Shown piece after piece: positions 15,461 through 24,321 of a DNA stretch of 64,000 bases. Below the pieces are notes generated by a model, which saw nothing but the letters and a program-made list of their open reading frames with translations, did no database searches and was not told the origin of the DNA. Position 1 is the first letter of the stretch, and every line of letters begins with the position of its first letter. The DNA is from Piscibacillus sp052246295 (GTDB lineage: Bacteria; Bacillota; Bacilli; Bacillales; Alkalibacillaceae), in assembly GCA_052246295.1 (NCBI GenBank), contig JBQQCO010000018.1; one strand, 5' to 3'. Made by a program: the position numbers and the translations under genes.

Positions 15461-17368
15461 ATGAAGTTTGATAAGTCGATTGTCGATGCGAAGCGTTTTA
15501 CGGAGCTACAGGACTTAGCCTCTGTTTTGTCAAAAGTTCCTGACCTAGAGTTTGACTATCAATATGGTCACTACGTCAATGTGAAAGACCGAAAGATTTC
15601 AGCAAGCCACTTCTGGGATTATTTTAGTGAAGAGGAACGGCATGCGGGGTACAAAACAGACGTTTGGCTTAGGGCTCTTGGAACGATGACACAAACGAAC
15701 TTGATAGTTGTTAACGAGTTTAACGATTTTATTGAAGAGTCCACCATTCCTAATTTTGCAACAGAGCTATTTACGTTATTAGAAGACTTAAGGTTAGAGG
15801 AGTTCATCCGCACAACACGCGTGGGCACCGTCTCATTTTTCCAAACACGACACCAAGCCTACAGACGTTATTTTAAAACGCAACTACAAACGAACGTCAC
15901 GCGTAATTACCCGACCGATGAATTGTTTTGTATGATTTATTTAAAGTTAACGTCGAATTCTCCTTTCGAGTCGTTTACGTATGCAAATCAAAGTCAAAAG
16001 GACACTTTAGAAAAGCTACAGCCCTACCTTTTTGAGTCATTTGAAGCTAAATCATCACGTGAGATTGTGGGTTTAACTATGAAAATGGTTTCGTGTATTC
16101 AAGACGATTATCAGGATGCGGTGAATCGCTATTTTGTTTTGCCAATTAAACATGAAGCTGAATTTCAGAACGATTTATTGTTTGATGAATTGATGAGAAC
16201 CGACCCACTTTCGAATGATGACCAAGAGGATGTTATCGACGAAGATGAAGTCATGGATGAAAAGATTGAAACCTGGCATCGTGAAAATGAAAATAGTGAC
16301 AGGTCACAAAGCTTCTTGAGATATGAACTTGATCAAGGAACCAAATCGAATATCTTAGGTGACGGGGCGCGTGAAACTGAAGAAGGCGATCAAGCCATGG
16401 CGAGTGTGCAAGGCTTTTCATCTGAAAGCCAAGAATACGATTATTCTGATTTAGAAAACTTAGATGAAAAGAAAGAGCAAAAGGCTGGAGAAACAGGGCG
16501 TTATGGAAAAGATAACCTTAAAGCGACAAAGCATGACGTAGACCCTTCTTCTCCTTCCATTGATGATGTCCATCAATATGAAGAGATCGTCAGGGACGTT
16601 CAAGCGGAAAAATTAAAACTAAAGCGAACGATTGACCAAGCATTAGAGCATAAGCAAAATGCGGCGCGAAATCACCTCATTTCAGGGCGATTGTCCAAAA
16701 AACAACTTCTGCCTTTAATCATTGACGATGATCCACGCGTTTTTTATAAAAAGGACCAAGAGTCAAAAGACATTGATGCGGTGTTCACCTTGCTCATTGA
16801 TTGCTCTGCCTCCATGATGAACAAAATGGCTGAAACGAAAAAAGCCGCTGTCTTGTTCCATGAAGTTCTAAAAGAGCTAAAAATCCCTCATGGCATCATT
16901 GGCTTTTGGGAAGACGGCTTTGAATCAGACGATCAGCAGCAACCTAACTATTTTCATAAAGTTATTCATCATCAAGACTCACTCGATCCAAAGTCAGGCC
17001 CTGAAATATTGCAGTTAGAGCCTCAAGAAGATAACCGTGATGGGTTCAGCATACGTGTAGCTGCTGAGGAACTGATGCAGTATCAAGCAGAACATCAAGT
17101 ATTGCTAGTCTTCTCAGATGGTGAACCTTCCGCTTTCAACTATATTGAGAATGGCATCATCGACACACATGACGCCGTCCTAAATGCACGCAAGAAGGGC
17201 CTTGATGTCATCGGTGTTTTCTTATCTGAAGATCCAATTACCGAAGTAGAAGAATTACTCATGAAAAACATTTATGGACGTGAGCATCTGTTAGTTCAGG
17301 GGCTAGAAGAGTTGCCAGATGCGTTGTCGTTTTTATTAAGGAAAATTTTAATTTCGGCTATAAAATAA
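15461..17368 (+). CDS. yojO: VWA-domain protein (YojO/NorD/CobT-like)
   Basis: A 635-residue protein. The N-terminal half is helical, the middle (about 250-400) is acidic and low in complexity, and a C-terminal von Willebrand A domain follows with the MIDAS motif LIDCSASM at about residue 445 and LLVFSDGEPS at about 545. It forms the usual pair with the MoxR ATPase upstream. Family role: ATP-driven conformational change or metal insertion in a client enzyme. It ends at a strong terminator. The annotation as nitric-oxide reductase activator used for relatives is not supported by context here. Confidence 0.85.
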   Translation: MKFDKSIVDAKRFTELQDLASVLSKVPDLEFDYQYGHYVNVKDRKISASHFWDYFSEEERHAGYKTDVWLRALGTMTQTNLIVVNEFNDFIEESTIPNFATELFTLLEDLRLEEFIRTTRVGTVSFFQTRHQAYRRYFKTQLQTNVTRNYPTDELFCMIYLKLTSNSPFESFTYANQSQKDTLEKLQPYLFESFEAKSSREIVGLTMKMVSCIQDDYQDAVNRYFVLPIKHEAEFQNDLLFDELMRTDPLSNDDQEDVIDEDEVMDEKIETWHRENENSDRSQSFLRYELDQGTKSNILGDGARETEEGDQAMASVQGFSSESQEYDYSDLENLDEKKEQKAGETGRYGKDNLKATKHDVDPSSPSIDDVHQYEEIVRDVQAEKLKLKRTIDQALEHKQNAARNHLISGRLSKKQLLPLIIDDDPRVFYKKDQESKDIDAVFTLLIDCSASMMNKMAETKKAAVLFHEVLKELKIPHGIIGFWEDGFESDDQQQPNYFHKVIHHQDSLDPKSGPEILQLEPQEDNRDGFSIRVAAEELMQYQAEHQVLLVFSDGEPSAFNYIENGIIDTHDAVLNARKKGLDVIGVFLSEDPITEVEELLMKNIYGREHLLVQGLEELPDALSFLLRKILISAIK

Positions 17369-17370
17369 AA

Positions 17371-17412
17371 AAGCACGGAACACTCGATAATCGATGTTCC
17401 GTGCTTTTTTTA
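17371..17412 (+). terminator. Terminator after yojO
   Basis: Stem AAGCACGGAACA / TGTTCCGTGCTT with an inner TCGA-TAA-TCGA, then a run of T. Array B begins directly after the T run. Confidence 0.92.
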
Positions 17413-17561
17413 AACTTGACGTAAAATTAAAGAAACTTGACGATAATATCCGAAAAGTTTACGTTAATCCTAAAAAAGTTGACGATAATTTTAAAAAACT
17501 TGCCGTAAAAAACGAAAAAGTTGACGTAAATGACGCAAAACTTGCCGTATAAGCCCTCAAA
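17412..17561. repeat. Phased repeat array B: (C/G)TTGACG, exact 21 bp
   Basis: Seven copies of (C/G)TT(G/T)(A/C)CG start at 17415, 17436, 17457, 17478, 17499, 17520 and 17541, exactly 21 bp apart without one indel. Read on the minus strand the unit is like TTATCGTCAAGTTT. The array fills the convergent gap between the yojO terminator and the putP stop. Confidence 0.93.
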
Positions 17562-17566
17562 CCCAC

Positions 17567-19021
17567 TTACGATACATGCTCAACGGCGCCTGTTTCCTCT
17601 TTTTCATCAGGCATGAGGTAACTGAACAGTATACCGAATGCGGCTGCGATAAAGAAAGTTGTAAAGCGTGATGTCATCATCTCTTCAAGTGGCGTGCTGA
17701 TCCAAACAATCGTAGAAATTAACCCTGCTAAGATTGTTGCAATGACACCTGCACTTGAGTACTTTTTCCAGAAGAAGGTCATTAAGATGGCTGGAGATAA
17801 TGTACATCCGACACCGGCCCACGCCCAGCTAACAACCAGATACAATAATGAATCAGAGACTAAGGCGATAATCATTCCGATAAGACCGAACACTAGTACA
17901 GAGAAGCGTGATAGCCATAGCAGTTGCTTTTCAGTTAGTTGAAAGCCTAATGCTTTATGGATAATATCTTCACTGACAGATCCAGTTACAACTAATAGCT
18001 GCGAGTTTGCTGTTGTAATGATAGCTGCTAAGATTCCAGCTAATAGAATACCAGCAATCCAGTTTGGCGTTAATTGTAGAATCATTGTTGGCAATATCGT
18101 TTCAACATCAGCAAACGAGCCTTGCTGATACATCGCAATCGCGGTAATCCCGATCATAAAGGCACCACCGTAAGCAAGAATCGTCCAGACAATCGCGACA
18201 ATAGTTCCTTGACGCACTTCCTTTTCATTCTTTAATGCCATAAAACGAGCACTTAATTGCGGCTGTCCACCTAAGAAACCAAAGAACCATGCAAAATTAC
18301 TAAAGAATAAGACACCTAATGAGAATCCAGTTAGCCCACCAAACCACGAATCAAACGAACTTCCGGCTGTTGTTAATGATTGGGAAATCGATAAATCGTT
18401 CGCATTAATATAGAATAATGCCAGAATTGGTAAAACAACTAGTGTGATGACCATCATGACACTTTGGATCATATCGGTCCATACAACTGAAATGAATCCA
18501 CCTCCGAACGCGATTAAAATGATGATCACCGTCGCAATAATAATCCCAACAGTTGGAGGTAAGTCGAACGTAATTAAAAACATCTTTCCGGCACCTGCCA
18601 TTTGGGCTCCTACATAGAACATTAAAAATCCAGCGATCAGCGTCCCAGCTAGCCAACGAATCAGTTTCGCCTTTTGACCGAAACGTTTCGCTAAATAATC
18701 GGGGAGCGTTAGCGCGTTATACTTGTCTGTTTCTTCCATAAATTTTTTCGCTAAGAATAACCAAGCAAAAATAATACCAAGTGCTATTCCTACCGCTACC
18801 CAAATTCCTGATAGTCCTGAAGCAAATACGAACCCCGTAAAACCTAATAACAACCACGCGGACTCCCCAGTCGCACGTTCAGAAAAGGCTAGCGCCCAGC
18901 CCGGTAGTTTTTTACCACCAAGAAGAAAATCATTTTGCGTCTTACTTTGTTTACTGTAGATGTAACCAATCCCCAGTATAATCAAACAGTAAATGATAAA
19001 CTCGGTTAGTATAATCCCCAT
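17567..19021 (-). CDS. Sodium/proline-type symporter (PutP/OpuE family)
   Basis: A 484-residue SSS-family transporter with about 13 helices. Signatures include ERATGESAWLLLGFTGF near residue 45, the WTDMIQSVMM segment near 185, and AAIITTANSQLLVVTGSVSEDI near 330, typical of proline transporters. ATG 19021 is preferred over an in-frame start 33 bases further up because GGAGGG precedes it. It lies 16 bp after the ornithine cyclodeaminase-like gene, so it is probably the transporter for the substrate of this cluster. Proline or a related imino acid is likely but not proven. Confidence 0.85.
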   Translation of the reverse strand: MGIILTEFIIYCLIILGIGYIYSKQSKTQNDFLLGGKKLPGWALAFSERATGESAWLLLGFTGFVFASGLSGIWVAVGIALGIIFAWLFLAKKFMEETDKYNALTLPDYLAKRFGQKAKLIRWLAGTLIAGFLMFYVGAQMAGAGKMFLITFDLPPTVGIIIATVIIILIAFGGGFISVVWTDMIQSVMMVITLVVLPILALFYINANDLSISQSLTTAGSSFDSWFGGLTGFSLGVLFFSNFAWFFGFLGGQPQLSARFMALKNEKEVRQGTIVAIVWTILAYGGAFMIGITAIAMYQQGSFADVETILPTMILQLTPNWIAGILLAGILAAIITTANSQLLVVTGSVSEDIIHKALGFQLTEKQLLWLSRFSVLVFGLIGMIIALVSDSLLYLVVSWAWAGVGCTLSPAILMTFFWKKYSSAGVIATILAGLISTIVWISTPLEEMMTSRFTTFFIAAAFGILFSYLMPDEKEETGAVEHVS

Positions 19022-19037
19022 CGTATCCCTCCAAATT

Positions 19038-20003
19038 TTATAATTCCGTCCCAACGTTTAATTCTGTCGATCGCTCGTATATATCTGATGCGACGACAAC
19101 ATCAAACAACGCCATACCAGTGGACTTGAAGATCACACTCCCTTCTTCATAATTGAATTGTTCGGGTTTCATTTCTAGCTTGATGACTTCTGAAAATGGT
19201 TGAATGCCAGATTCATCATAGAGTCCATTTTTAATAGGATTAATAACATCTCCTGATTCTTTTTTCGCATCGTGAGAATCTATATAAAAAGCTTGAGCTG
19301 AACTAAATAACGCATTTGGAAACTCTTGCATCGTTGGTTGGAAAGAGCCTACACCAATGACCAGCTTGCCATGGTAGAGTGAATCGTCTTTTGGTAGGAC
19401 AGGTGTTTTAGAAGTTGTGGCGGTTATAATGATATCGGCTTTCTGAACAGCGTAGTCTGTAGATTGGCAAATATGAAAGCGAGTTGTACTACTTACGTGA
19501 GGCCTAAGTTTTTCTATGAAATCTGGAATTTTATGAATCGAGCGGTTATACAAATAGATATCTTGGATGTTTCGCTCAGAACAAGCCGCTAACGTTTGGT
19601 AATACCCTTGTACACCAGTGCCAATCACAGCTAGCGACCGGGCATTTTGCTTGGCTAAATGTCTAACTGCAGACCCTCCAATTGCTCCGGTTCTTAATCC
19701 TGTCAAAAATCCACCATCCATAATCGATTGGATGGAGCCGTTGTCATGGTCATTGAGAATAACCAGACTATGCAATGTCGGTAACGTCTTATTGTTCGGA
19801 AAAGATGTGACCAGCTTCGTCCCGATACTACTATCCGACATACAAGGCATCAGGATTAACGTATTGTCACCATCTTGTATTTGACTGCGTGTAGGCATCT
19901 CAAAAGACCCTTTGTCATATACACGATAAGATTCATCGATCGCGTCAATGACATCTGACATCGTCACGCATTTCCAGATGGCTTCTTCATTTAAATATTT
20001 CAT
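19038..20003 (-). CDS. Ornithine cyclodeaminase / mu-crystallin family reductase
   Basis: A 321-residue NAD(P)-dependent enzyme. The Rossmann motif is LAVIGTGVQGYYQ at about residue 124; the substrate-binding Arg/Lys region is TKLVTSFPNN, with GGFLTGLRTGAIGG near 97-110. Members include ornithine cyclodeaminase, alanine dehydrogenase and delta1-pyrroline-2-carboxylate reductase. Next to an FAD imino-acid oxidase and a PutP-like symporter, reduction of a cyclic imino acid (pyrroline-2-carboxylate to proline) is the better guess than ornithine deamination. It is 12 bp after the oxidase gene in one minus-strand operon. Confidence 0.82.
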   Translation of the reverse strand: MKYLNEEAIWKCVTMSDVIDAIDESYRVYDKGSFEMPTRSQIQDGDNTLILMPCMSDSSIGTKLVTSFPNNKTLPTLHSLVILNDHDNGSIQSIMDGGFLTGLRTGAIGGSAVRHLAKQNARSLAVIGTGVQGYYQTLAACSERNIQDIYLYNRSIHKIPDFIEKLRPHVSSTTRFHICQSTDYAVQKADIIITATTSKTPVLPKDDSLYHGKLVIGVGSFQPTMQEFPNALFSSAQAFYIDSHDAKKESGDVINPIKNGLYDESGIQPFSEVIKLEMKPEQFNYEEGSVIFKSTGMALFDVVVASDIYERSTELNVGTEL

Positions 20004-20015
20004 GATTTTCCTCCT

Positions 20016-21182
20016 TTAAACAACTGCTCCTTCAATCACCAATTCGTTCATCGCAAATCTCTCAAACCTCAATGGAGATAAATCAATCGTCTCGTATCGA
20101 CCTTTCATAATAAGTTCTGCTAACCCCTGGCCAACAGCTGGGGCTTGTTGCATCCCGTGACCGCTAAACCCGCAAGCCATGTAGTAGCCTGATAGTTCAG
20201 GATGTTCACCAATAATAGCATTTTGATCCTTCGTGTTATGACTATACATCCCAGCCCAGCCGCTTATAATTTTCGCTCGTTCAAAATTTGGTATGCGATT
20301 GGCTAAAATAGGCCAAAGTGTTTCTTCGAAAAATGATCGCTTCCAAGTGAAATCAATGCCTGGCTTTACTTTTTCAGAGTAGCCCGATATAAAACTGTCA
20401 CCTTCGTGTCTGAAGTAAACACCTGAAGGATCAACAGTTAGTGGTAAAGGTTTCTCCAATGGTTCAGCGGCGTCAAATTGAATAATTTGACGTTTTAGCG
20501 GAATAACCGGAATCGGATAACCACTATTTTTACTAATGATTGGTGCCCATGGTCCAGCACTATTGATCACCTTAGGGGCTTTATATAACATACCGTCTTT
20601 TGTCACGACACCCGTTACGCGACCTGCTTCCTCATGAATGGAATAAATCTCATCGTAAATATAGTGCGCCCCAAGTTCCTTTGCCTTTTTCACATAACCT
20701 TGCATAACCGAATAAGGATCCAAATAGCCATCTTCTCCACAATATAATCCGCCTGTTAAGTCGTTCGAATTTACCTCAGGTATAATTCGTTTTAACTCAT
20801 CAGCTTCTAGAATCTCTGATGGCACACCATATTTCCGTTGTAAGTTGGCTTGATTTTCTAACTCCTTCATCGTTTCTTTTTGAGCTAAAAATAAATAACC
20901 TCTTTGTTGAAAATCAATTTCAGCTCTTTCGCCATCTACTGTCATATCTTCTGGAAATGTTTTATATTTTTTCAAGCTATAACGACTGATTTGAATGTTA
21001 ATGTCCGTTGTGAATAGCTGTCTGATTCCGCCAGCACTTCTAGGGGTTGAGGCAAATTCATATAAGCGATCCTTTTCAAAAATCGTTATATCACCTTGAT
21101 AACCTTCGTTTAATAAATGGTAGGCAATACTTGACCCAATCACACCGCCACCAATAATAATGAGATCCGTTTTTTGTTCCAT
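20016..21182 (-). CDS. FAD-dependent amino-acid oxidase (DAO family)
   Basis: A 388-residue flavoprotein of the glycine/sarcosine/D-amino-acid oxidase family. The dinucleotide-binding motif is IIGGGVIGSSIAYHL at residues 8-22, an RSAGGIRQLF segment lies near 48, and the C-terminal FAD contact region CGFSGHGMQQAPAVG lies near 343. It resembles SoxB-like beta subunits more than DadA. Probable reaction: oxidation of a secondary or D-amino acid to the imine, which the downstream reductase could use. First gene of the operon, divergent from the PucR-type regulator that probably controls it. Confidence 0.82.
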   Translation of the reverse strand: MEQKTDLIIIGGGVIGSSIAYHLLNEGYQGDITIFEKDRLYEFASTPRSAGGIRQLFTTDINIQISRYSLKKYKTFPEDMTVDGERAEIDFQQRGYLFLAQKETMKELENQANLQRKYGVPSEILEADELKRIIPEVNSNDLTGGLYCGEDGYLDPYSVMQGYVKKAKELGAHYIYDEIYSIHEEAGRVTGVVTKDGMLYKAPKVINSAGPWAPIISKNSGYPIPVIPLKRQIIQFDAAEPLEKPLPLTVDPSGVYFRHEGDSFISGYSEKVKPGIDFTWKRSFFEETLWPILANRIPNFERAKIISGWAGMYSHNTKDQNAIIGEHPELSGYYMACGFSGHGMQQAPAVGQGLAELIMKGRYETIDLSPLRFERFAMNELVIEGAVV

Positions 21183-21346
21183 TGTGAACCCCCTTTAAGT
21201 TATAATCTAAATATTCTGATTGTATTAAACTTACACTCTCCCCCTATTAATATCTATATATAAAGTCAACAGAAAAATCCCTCGAATATATGCGAAAGGG
21301 ACTCATAAAATTATGATAGAATTGAAGAAAGCAGCCATTAAGAGGG
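21183..21346. promoter_or_regulatory. Divergent control region between the oxidase operon and the PucR regulator
   Basis: 164 bp between two divergent starts, AT-rich, and the logical place for promoters and the regulator's binding sites. No clear operator or promoter pair stands out to me. Confidence 0.35.
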
Positions 21347-22561
21347 GTGGTCAAGATCGAAGGTTTAGTGCAATCTGCACAAAAGGTAGTGAAAGCGATT
21401 TCAAAAATTTCTCCTTTTCCGATTAGCCTGACAGATGAACAGGGTAAAATTATAGGTGACACAAACCCTGAACGTATCGGGACGATGCATGCCCCGTCAA
21501 AGGATGTTCTAGAAGTTAGACAGCCCGTGATTTTTGATGATGAAAAAATTAAAGAATACGAGAATGTACTTCCTGGCATTGCCGTTCCACTTAATTTCGG
21601 CTACAAGACAGTCGGGGTACTCGGGATTATTGGAGATCCTAATGAAGTGGAACCTTATGCTCTTTTACTACAAAACTATGTCGAAATGCTGTGGAAGGAA
21701 ATCTACCAATCCCAGCAAGATTCGTTATACTCCCACACCCTTGAACGATTTGCACAATATGTTCTTTTGAATAACCAACTCGATGAAGACCAAACCAAAC
21801 AATACTCCAATGACCTTAATGTACCAATTAATCAAAAGCGAATCTGCCTGATTATCAATTTAAACCACTCTATTATTAATTATGCTGAGAAAACATTTAC
21901 ACCTATTGAACAAAAGAAACAGGAGCTCATTCACTTAGTTAAAGAACTATTCCATGCAAAAAATAATCTATGTTCCTTCATTCACTACGATAAAATAGTG
22001 TTATGGAAAAGTGTGTTATCTGACCAACATTACGAACAATACATGAAAGATTTTTACGATCAAGCGATTAAACTACAACGCAGCTTGAAAGACCTCAACA
22101 TTCACAACAGTCGAATGGCAGCTGGCACCATCAGTGATTCACTTTACACCTTACATCAGTCCTATCAAGATGCAGAACGTCTCATTCGACTATCTCATAA
22201 GTATAAATTTTCTAAGACCATCTATCATTACAATAACTGGGAAATTCTATCAAAGTTAGTTTTAGAAGATCTGACTGACACTACTTGGAGTTATTATGAA
22301 ACTTATTTTAATGAGTTCACTAAGCTACCTGATTTTAAAGAACTAGCCAAATGTTTTATGAGTTACTGTGAGCATCAAATGAATGTCAGTCGAGCAGCTC
22401 AAAGCCTATATATCCACCGCAACACTTTAAGCTACCGACTCAATAAAATTGAGAAACTGACGTCAATTAATGTGACAAGCTTTTATGATAGTGCGATTTT
22501 ATACGTTTTTTTGAAAAATTATTTATCTGACTATTTACACAATTTTCGAAATAATCTATAA
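21347..22561 (+). CDS. PucR/CdaR-type transcriptional regulator
   Basis: A 404-residue protein starting at GTG 21347 after AAGAGGGG. The N-terminal domain (about 1-130) looks like the sugar-diacid/putative-sensor domain of CdaR (SPFPISLTDEQGKIIGDT, KTVGVLGIIGDP). The C-terminus has the PucR helix-turn-helix (MNVSRAAQSLYIHRNTLSYR at about 342-361). Family members are usually activators of the adjacent catabolic operon. Because it is divergent from the oxidase-reductase-symporter operon, it is the likely substrate-responsive regulator. Effector unknown. Confidence 0.85.
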   Translation: MVKIEGLVQSAQKVVKAISKISPFPISLTDEQGKIIGDTNPERIGTMHAPSKDVLEVRQPVIFDDEKIKEYENVLPGIAVPLNFGYKTVGVLGIIGDPNEVEPYALLLQNYVEMLWKEIYQSQQDSLYSHTLERFAQYVLLNNQLDEDQTKQYSNDLNVPINQKRICLIINLNHSIINYAEKTFTPIEQKKQELIHLVKELFHAKNNLCSFIHYDKIVLWKSVLSDQHYEQYMKDFYDQAIKLQRSLKDLNIHNSRMAAGTISDSLYTLHQSYQDAERLIRLSHKYKFSKTIYHYNNWEILSKLVLEDLTDTTWSYYETYFNEFTKLPDFKELAKCFMSYCEHQMNVSRAAQSLYIHRNTLSYRLNKIEKLTSINVTSFYDSAILYVFLKNYLSDYLHNFRNNL

Positions 22562-22680
22562 TTAACACTAAGAGTTAGAGCTGACTATATTTAGTCAGTC
22601 CCCTCTCGAAACACTTTATTCTACCTAGCATATTTGTTCCGTCTGGCACCAACCAAACATGGTTCGGTACAACAGATGAG

Positions 22681-22728
22681 ATGCCAGTTTTTATCCTTTA
22701 GTTTGGATAAAAACTGGCATTTTTAATT
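22681..22728 (+). terminator. Terminator after the PucR-type regulator
   Basis: Perfect 16-bp stem ATGCCAGTTTTTATCC / GGATAAAAACTGGCAT, followed by TTTTAATT. Confidence 0.85.
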
Positions 22729-22770
22729 GTTAGTGGGGAGATGAGTAGTTTTATATCTTTGTGATGTGAT

Positions 22771-22887
22771 GAGCGAAAGGTGGCGACTCCAGCGGGAACA
22801 ACACGAGCTGAAGATCCTCTTTAAGAAGAAAAGAAATTTCTTCTAGCTGAAGCCGTGCCTACGGAAAGCGAAGCATTTTGACGCAAC
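22771..22887. repeat. GC-rich intergenic repeat, copy 1
   Basis: Starts GAGCGAAAGGTGGCGACTCC and ends GGAAAGCGAAGCATTTTGAC. A central AAGAAGAAAAGAAATTTCTTCT arm-like palindrome can fold. About 40 bp at its right end (GCCGTGCC-ACGGAAAGCGAAGCATTTTGACGC) recur in inverse orientation at about 53,622-53,665. A third copy is at 39,451-39,573. Non-coding, between the PucR terminator and the acyl-CoA dehydrogenase. Confidence 0.85.
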
Positions 22888-22928
22888 AAAACCATTCGAA
22901 GCAATCTTTAAAGGAGGAATAATTTTAA

Positions 22929-24134
22929 ATGAACTTTGAATTTACTGATGAACAGAAGATGTTAAGACAAACGACTCGACGTTTTGTGGACCAAGAAATC
23001 ATGCCACATATTCAAGAATGGGATGGAAAAGGTTCGTTCGATCCAATGATTTGGAATCGTTTAGCCGAACTCGGACTAATGGGCGTTTGTATTCCGCAAG
23101 AGTATGGTGGCAGTGGGATGGACTATAATTCATTGGCCATTGTTTGTGAGGAGCTTGAACGTGGTGATACGACATTTCGAACAGCAGTGTCAGTACATAC
23201 AGGATTAAACAGCCTTACCTTATTACAATGGGGCACTGAGGAACAAAAGCTTAAGTATCTTGTCCCACAAGCAAAGGGTGAAAAGATTGGGGCATATGGC
23301 TTAACGGAGCCCGGGGCTGGTTCTGATGTTGCCGCTATGCAAACAACCGCCGTCAAGGATGGTAACAGTTACGTCATAAACGGCCAAAAGACTTGGATTT
23401 CATTATGTGACCAAGCCGATCACTTCTTAGTTTTTGCCTACACTGATAAAAGTAAAAAGCATAAGGGGATATCTGCCTTTATCGTAGAGCGTACCATGCC
23501 TGGCTTTTCTTCCAAAGCGATTAAAGGTAAACACGGGATTCGTGCGGGCAATACGGGAGAGATTTTCTTTGATAATTTAGTTATACCTGAAGAAAACTTG
23601 CTCGGCGAAGAAGGTGAAGGCTTTAAGATTGCGATGTCTGCACTAGACAACGGGCGTTTTACAGTAGCAGCCGGTGCATGTGGGTTAATTGAGGCATGTA
23701 TGGAAGCGAGTGTTAGTTATTGTCATGAACGCCAAACCTTCGGAAAAGAAATAGGTAAGCACCAGCTCGTTCAGCAGATGATTGCTAAGATGGAAGCCGG
23801 TCTTCAAATGAGTCGTCTTTTAGTCTACCGAGCTGGAGAATTAAAAAACAAAGGAAAACGAAATACACGTGAGACGTCGCTCGCTAAATGGCAAGCGTGT
23901 GATTTCGCCAATCAAGCAGCCGATGATGCCATGCAAATTCATGGTGCTTACGGATATTCCAATAAGTACCCTGTTGAGCGTTATTTACGCAACTCCAAAG
24001 CGCCTGTAATTTACGAAGGCACCCGGGAAATCCATACGGTTATGCAGGCAGAATATGTTTTAGGCTACCGTGAGGATAAACCTCTAAATAAAATGCTACC
24101 CTCGTGGCCATTTGAATTAGAAGAAATTAAATAG
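22929..24134 (+). CDS. Acyl-CoA dehydrogenase, possibly glutaryl-CoA-type
   Basis: A 401-residue flavoenzyme of the acyl-CoA dehydrogenase family: alpha N-domain (1-120), middle beta domain with GLTEPGAGSDVAAM (about 121-135) and KTWISLCDQADHF, and C-terminal alpha domain with RQTFGKEIGKHQLVQQ. The catalytic Glu is in IYEGTREIHTVM (about residue 362). Oxidises the alpha-beta bond of an acyl-CoA and passes electrons to ETF. The convergent lysine-degradation operon makes glutaryl-CoA a possible substrate, but short-chain or isovaleryl-type activity cannot be excluded. Strong AAAGGAGGA ribosome site and a clear terminator; monocistronic. Confidence 0.88.
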   Translation: MNFEFTDEQKMLRQTTRRFVDQEIMPHIQEWDGKGSFDPMIWNRLAELGLMGVCIPQEYGGSGMDYNSLAIVCEELERGDTTFRTAVSVHTGLNSLTLLQWGTEEQKLKYLVPQAKGEKIGAYGLTEPGAGSDVAAMQTTAVKDGNSYVINGQKTWISLCDQADHFLVFAYTDKSKKHKGISAFIVERTMPGFSSKAIKGKHGIRAGNTGEIFFDNLVIPEENLLGEEGEGFKIAMSALDNGRFTVAAGACGLIEACMEASVSYCHERQTFGKEIGKHQLVQQMIAKMEAGLQMSRLLVYRAGELKNKGKRNTRETSLAKWQACDFANQAADDAMQIHGAYGYSNKYPVERYLRNSKAPVIYEGTREIHTVMQAEYVLGYREDKPLNKMLPSWPFELEEIK

Positions 24135-24142
24135 TTTGGTAG

Positions 24143-24177
24143 AACAGAACTCTTTTAATAGGAGTTCTGTTTTTTAT
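24143..24177 (+). terminator. Terminator after the acyl-CoA dehydrogenase
   Basis: Stem AACAGAACTC / GAGTTCTGTT and a T run. The first unit of array C (TATGGGG at 24175) overlaps the end of the T run. Confidence 0.88.
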
Positions 24178-24294
24178 GGGGAAAAATTTTAATATATGGG
24201 GAATTTTTCTGTTATATGGGGAAAAAAATTAATTTATAGGGAAATTTTCCGATATATGGGGAACTTTTTAATTTTATGGGGAAAATCATCTTTT
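24175..24294. repeat. Phased repeat array C: TATGGGGAA, exact 20 bp
   Basis: Six copies of TAT(G/A)GGGAA start at 24175, 24195, 24215, 24235, 24255 and 24275, exactly 20 bp apart. Linkers are A/T-rich and variable. On the minus strand the unit is TTCCCCATA. It fills the convergent gap between the acyl-CoA dehydrogenase and the IclR regulator. Confidence 0.95.
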
Positions 24295-24321
24295 GCCTCA
24301 AAAAATAACCAGGGTCCTACC

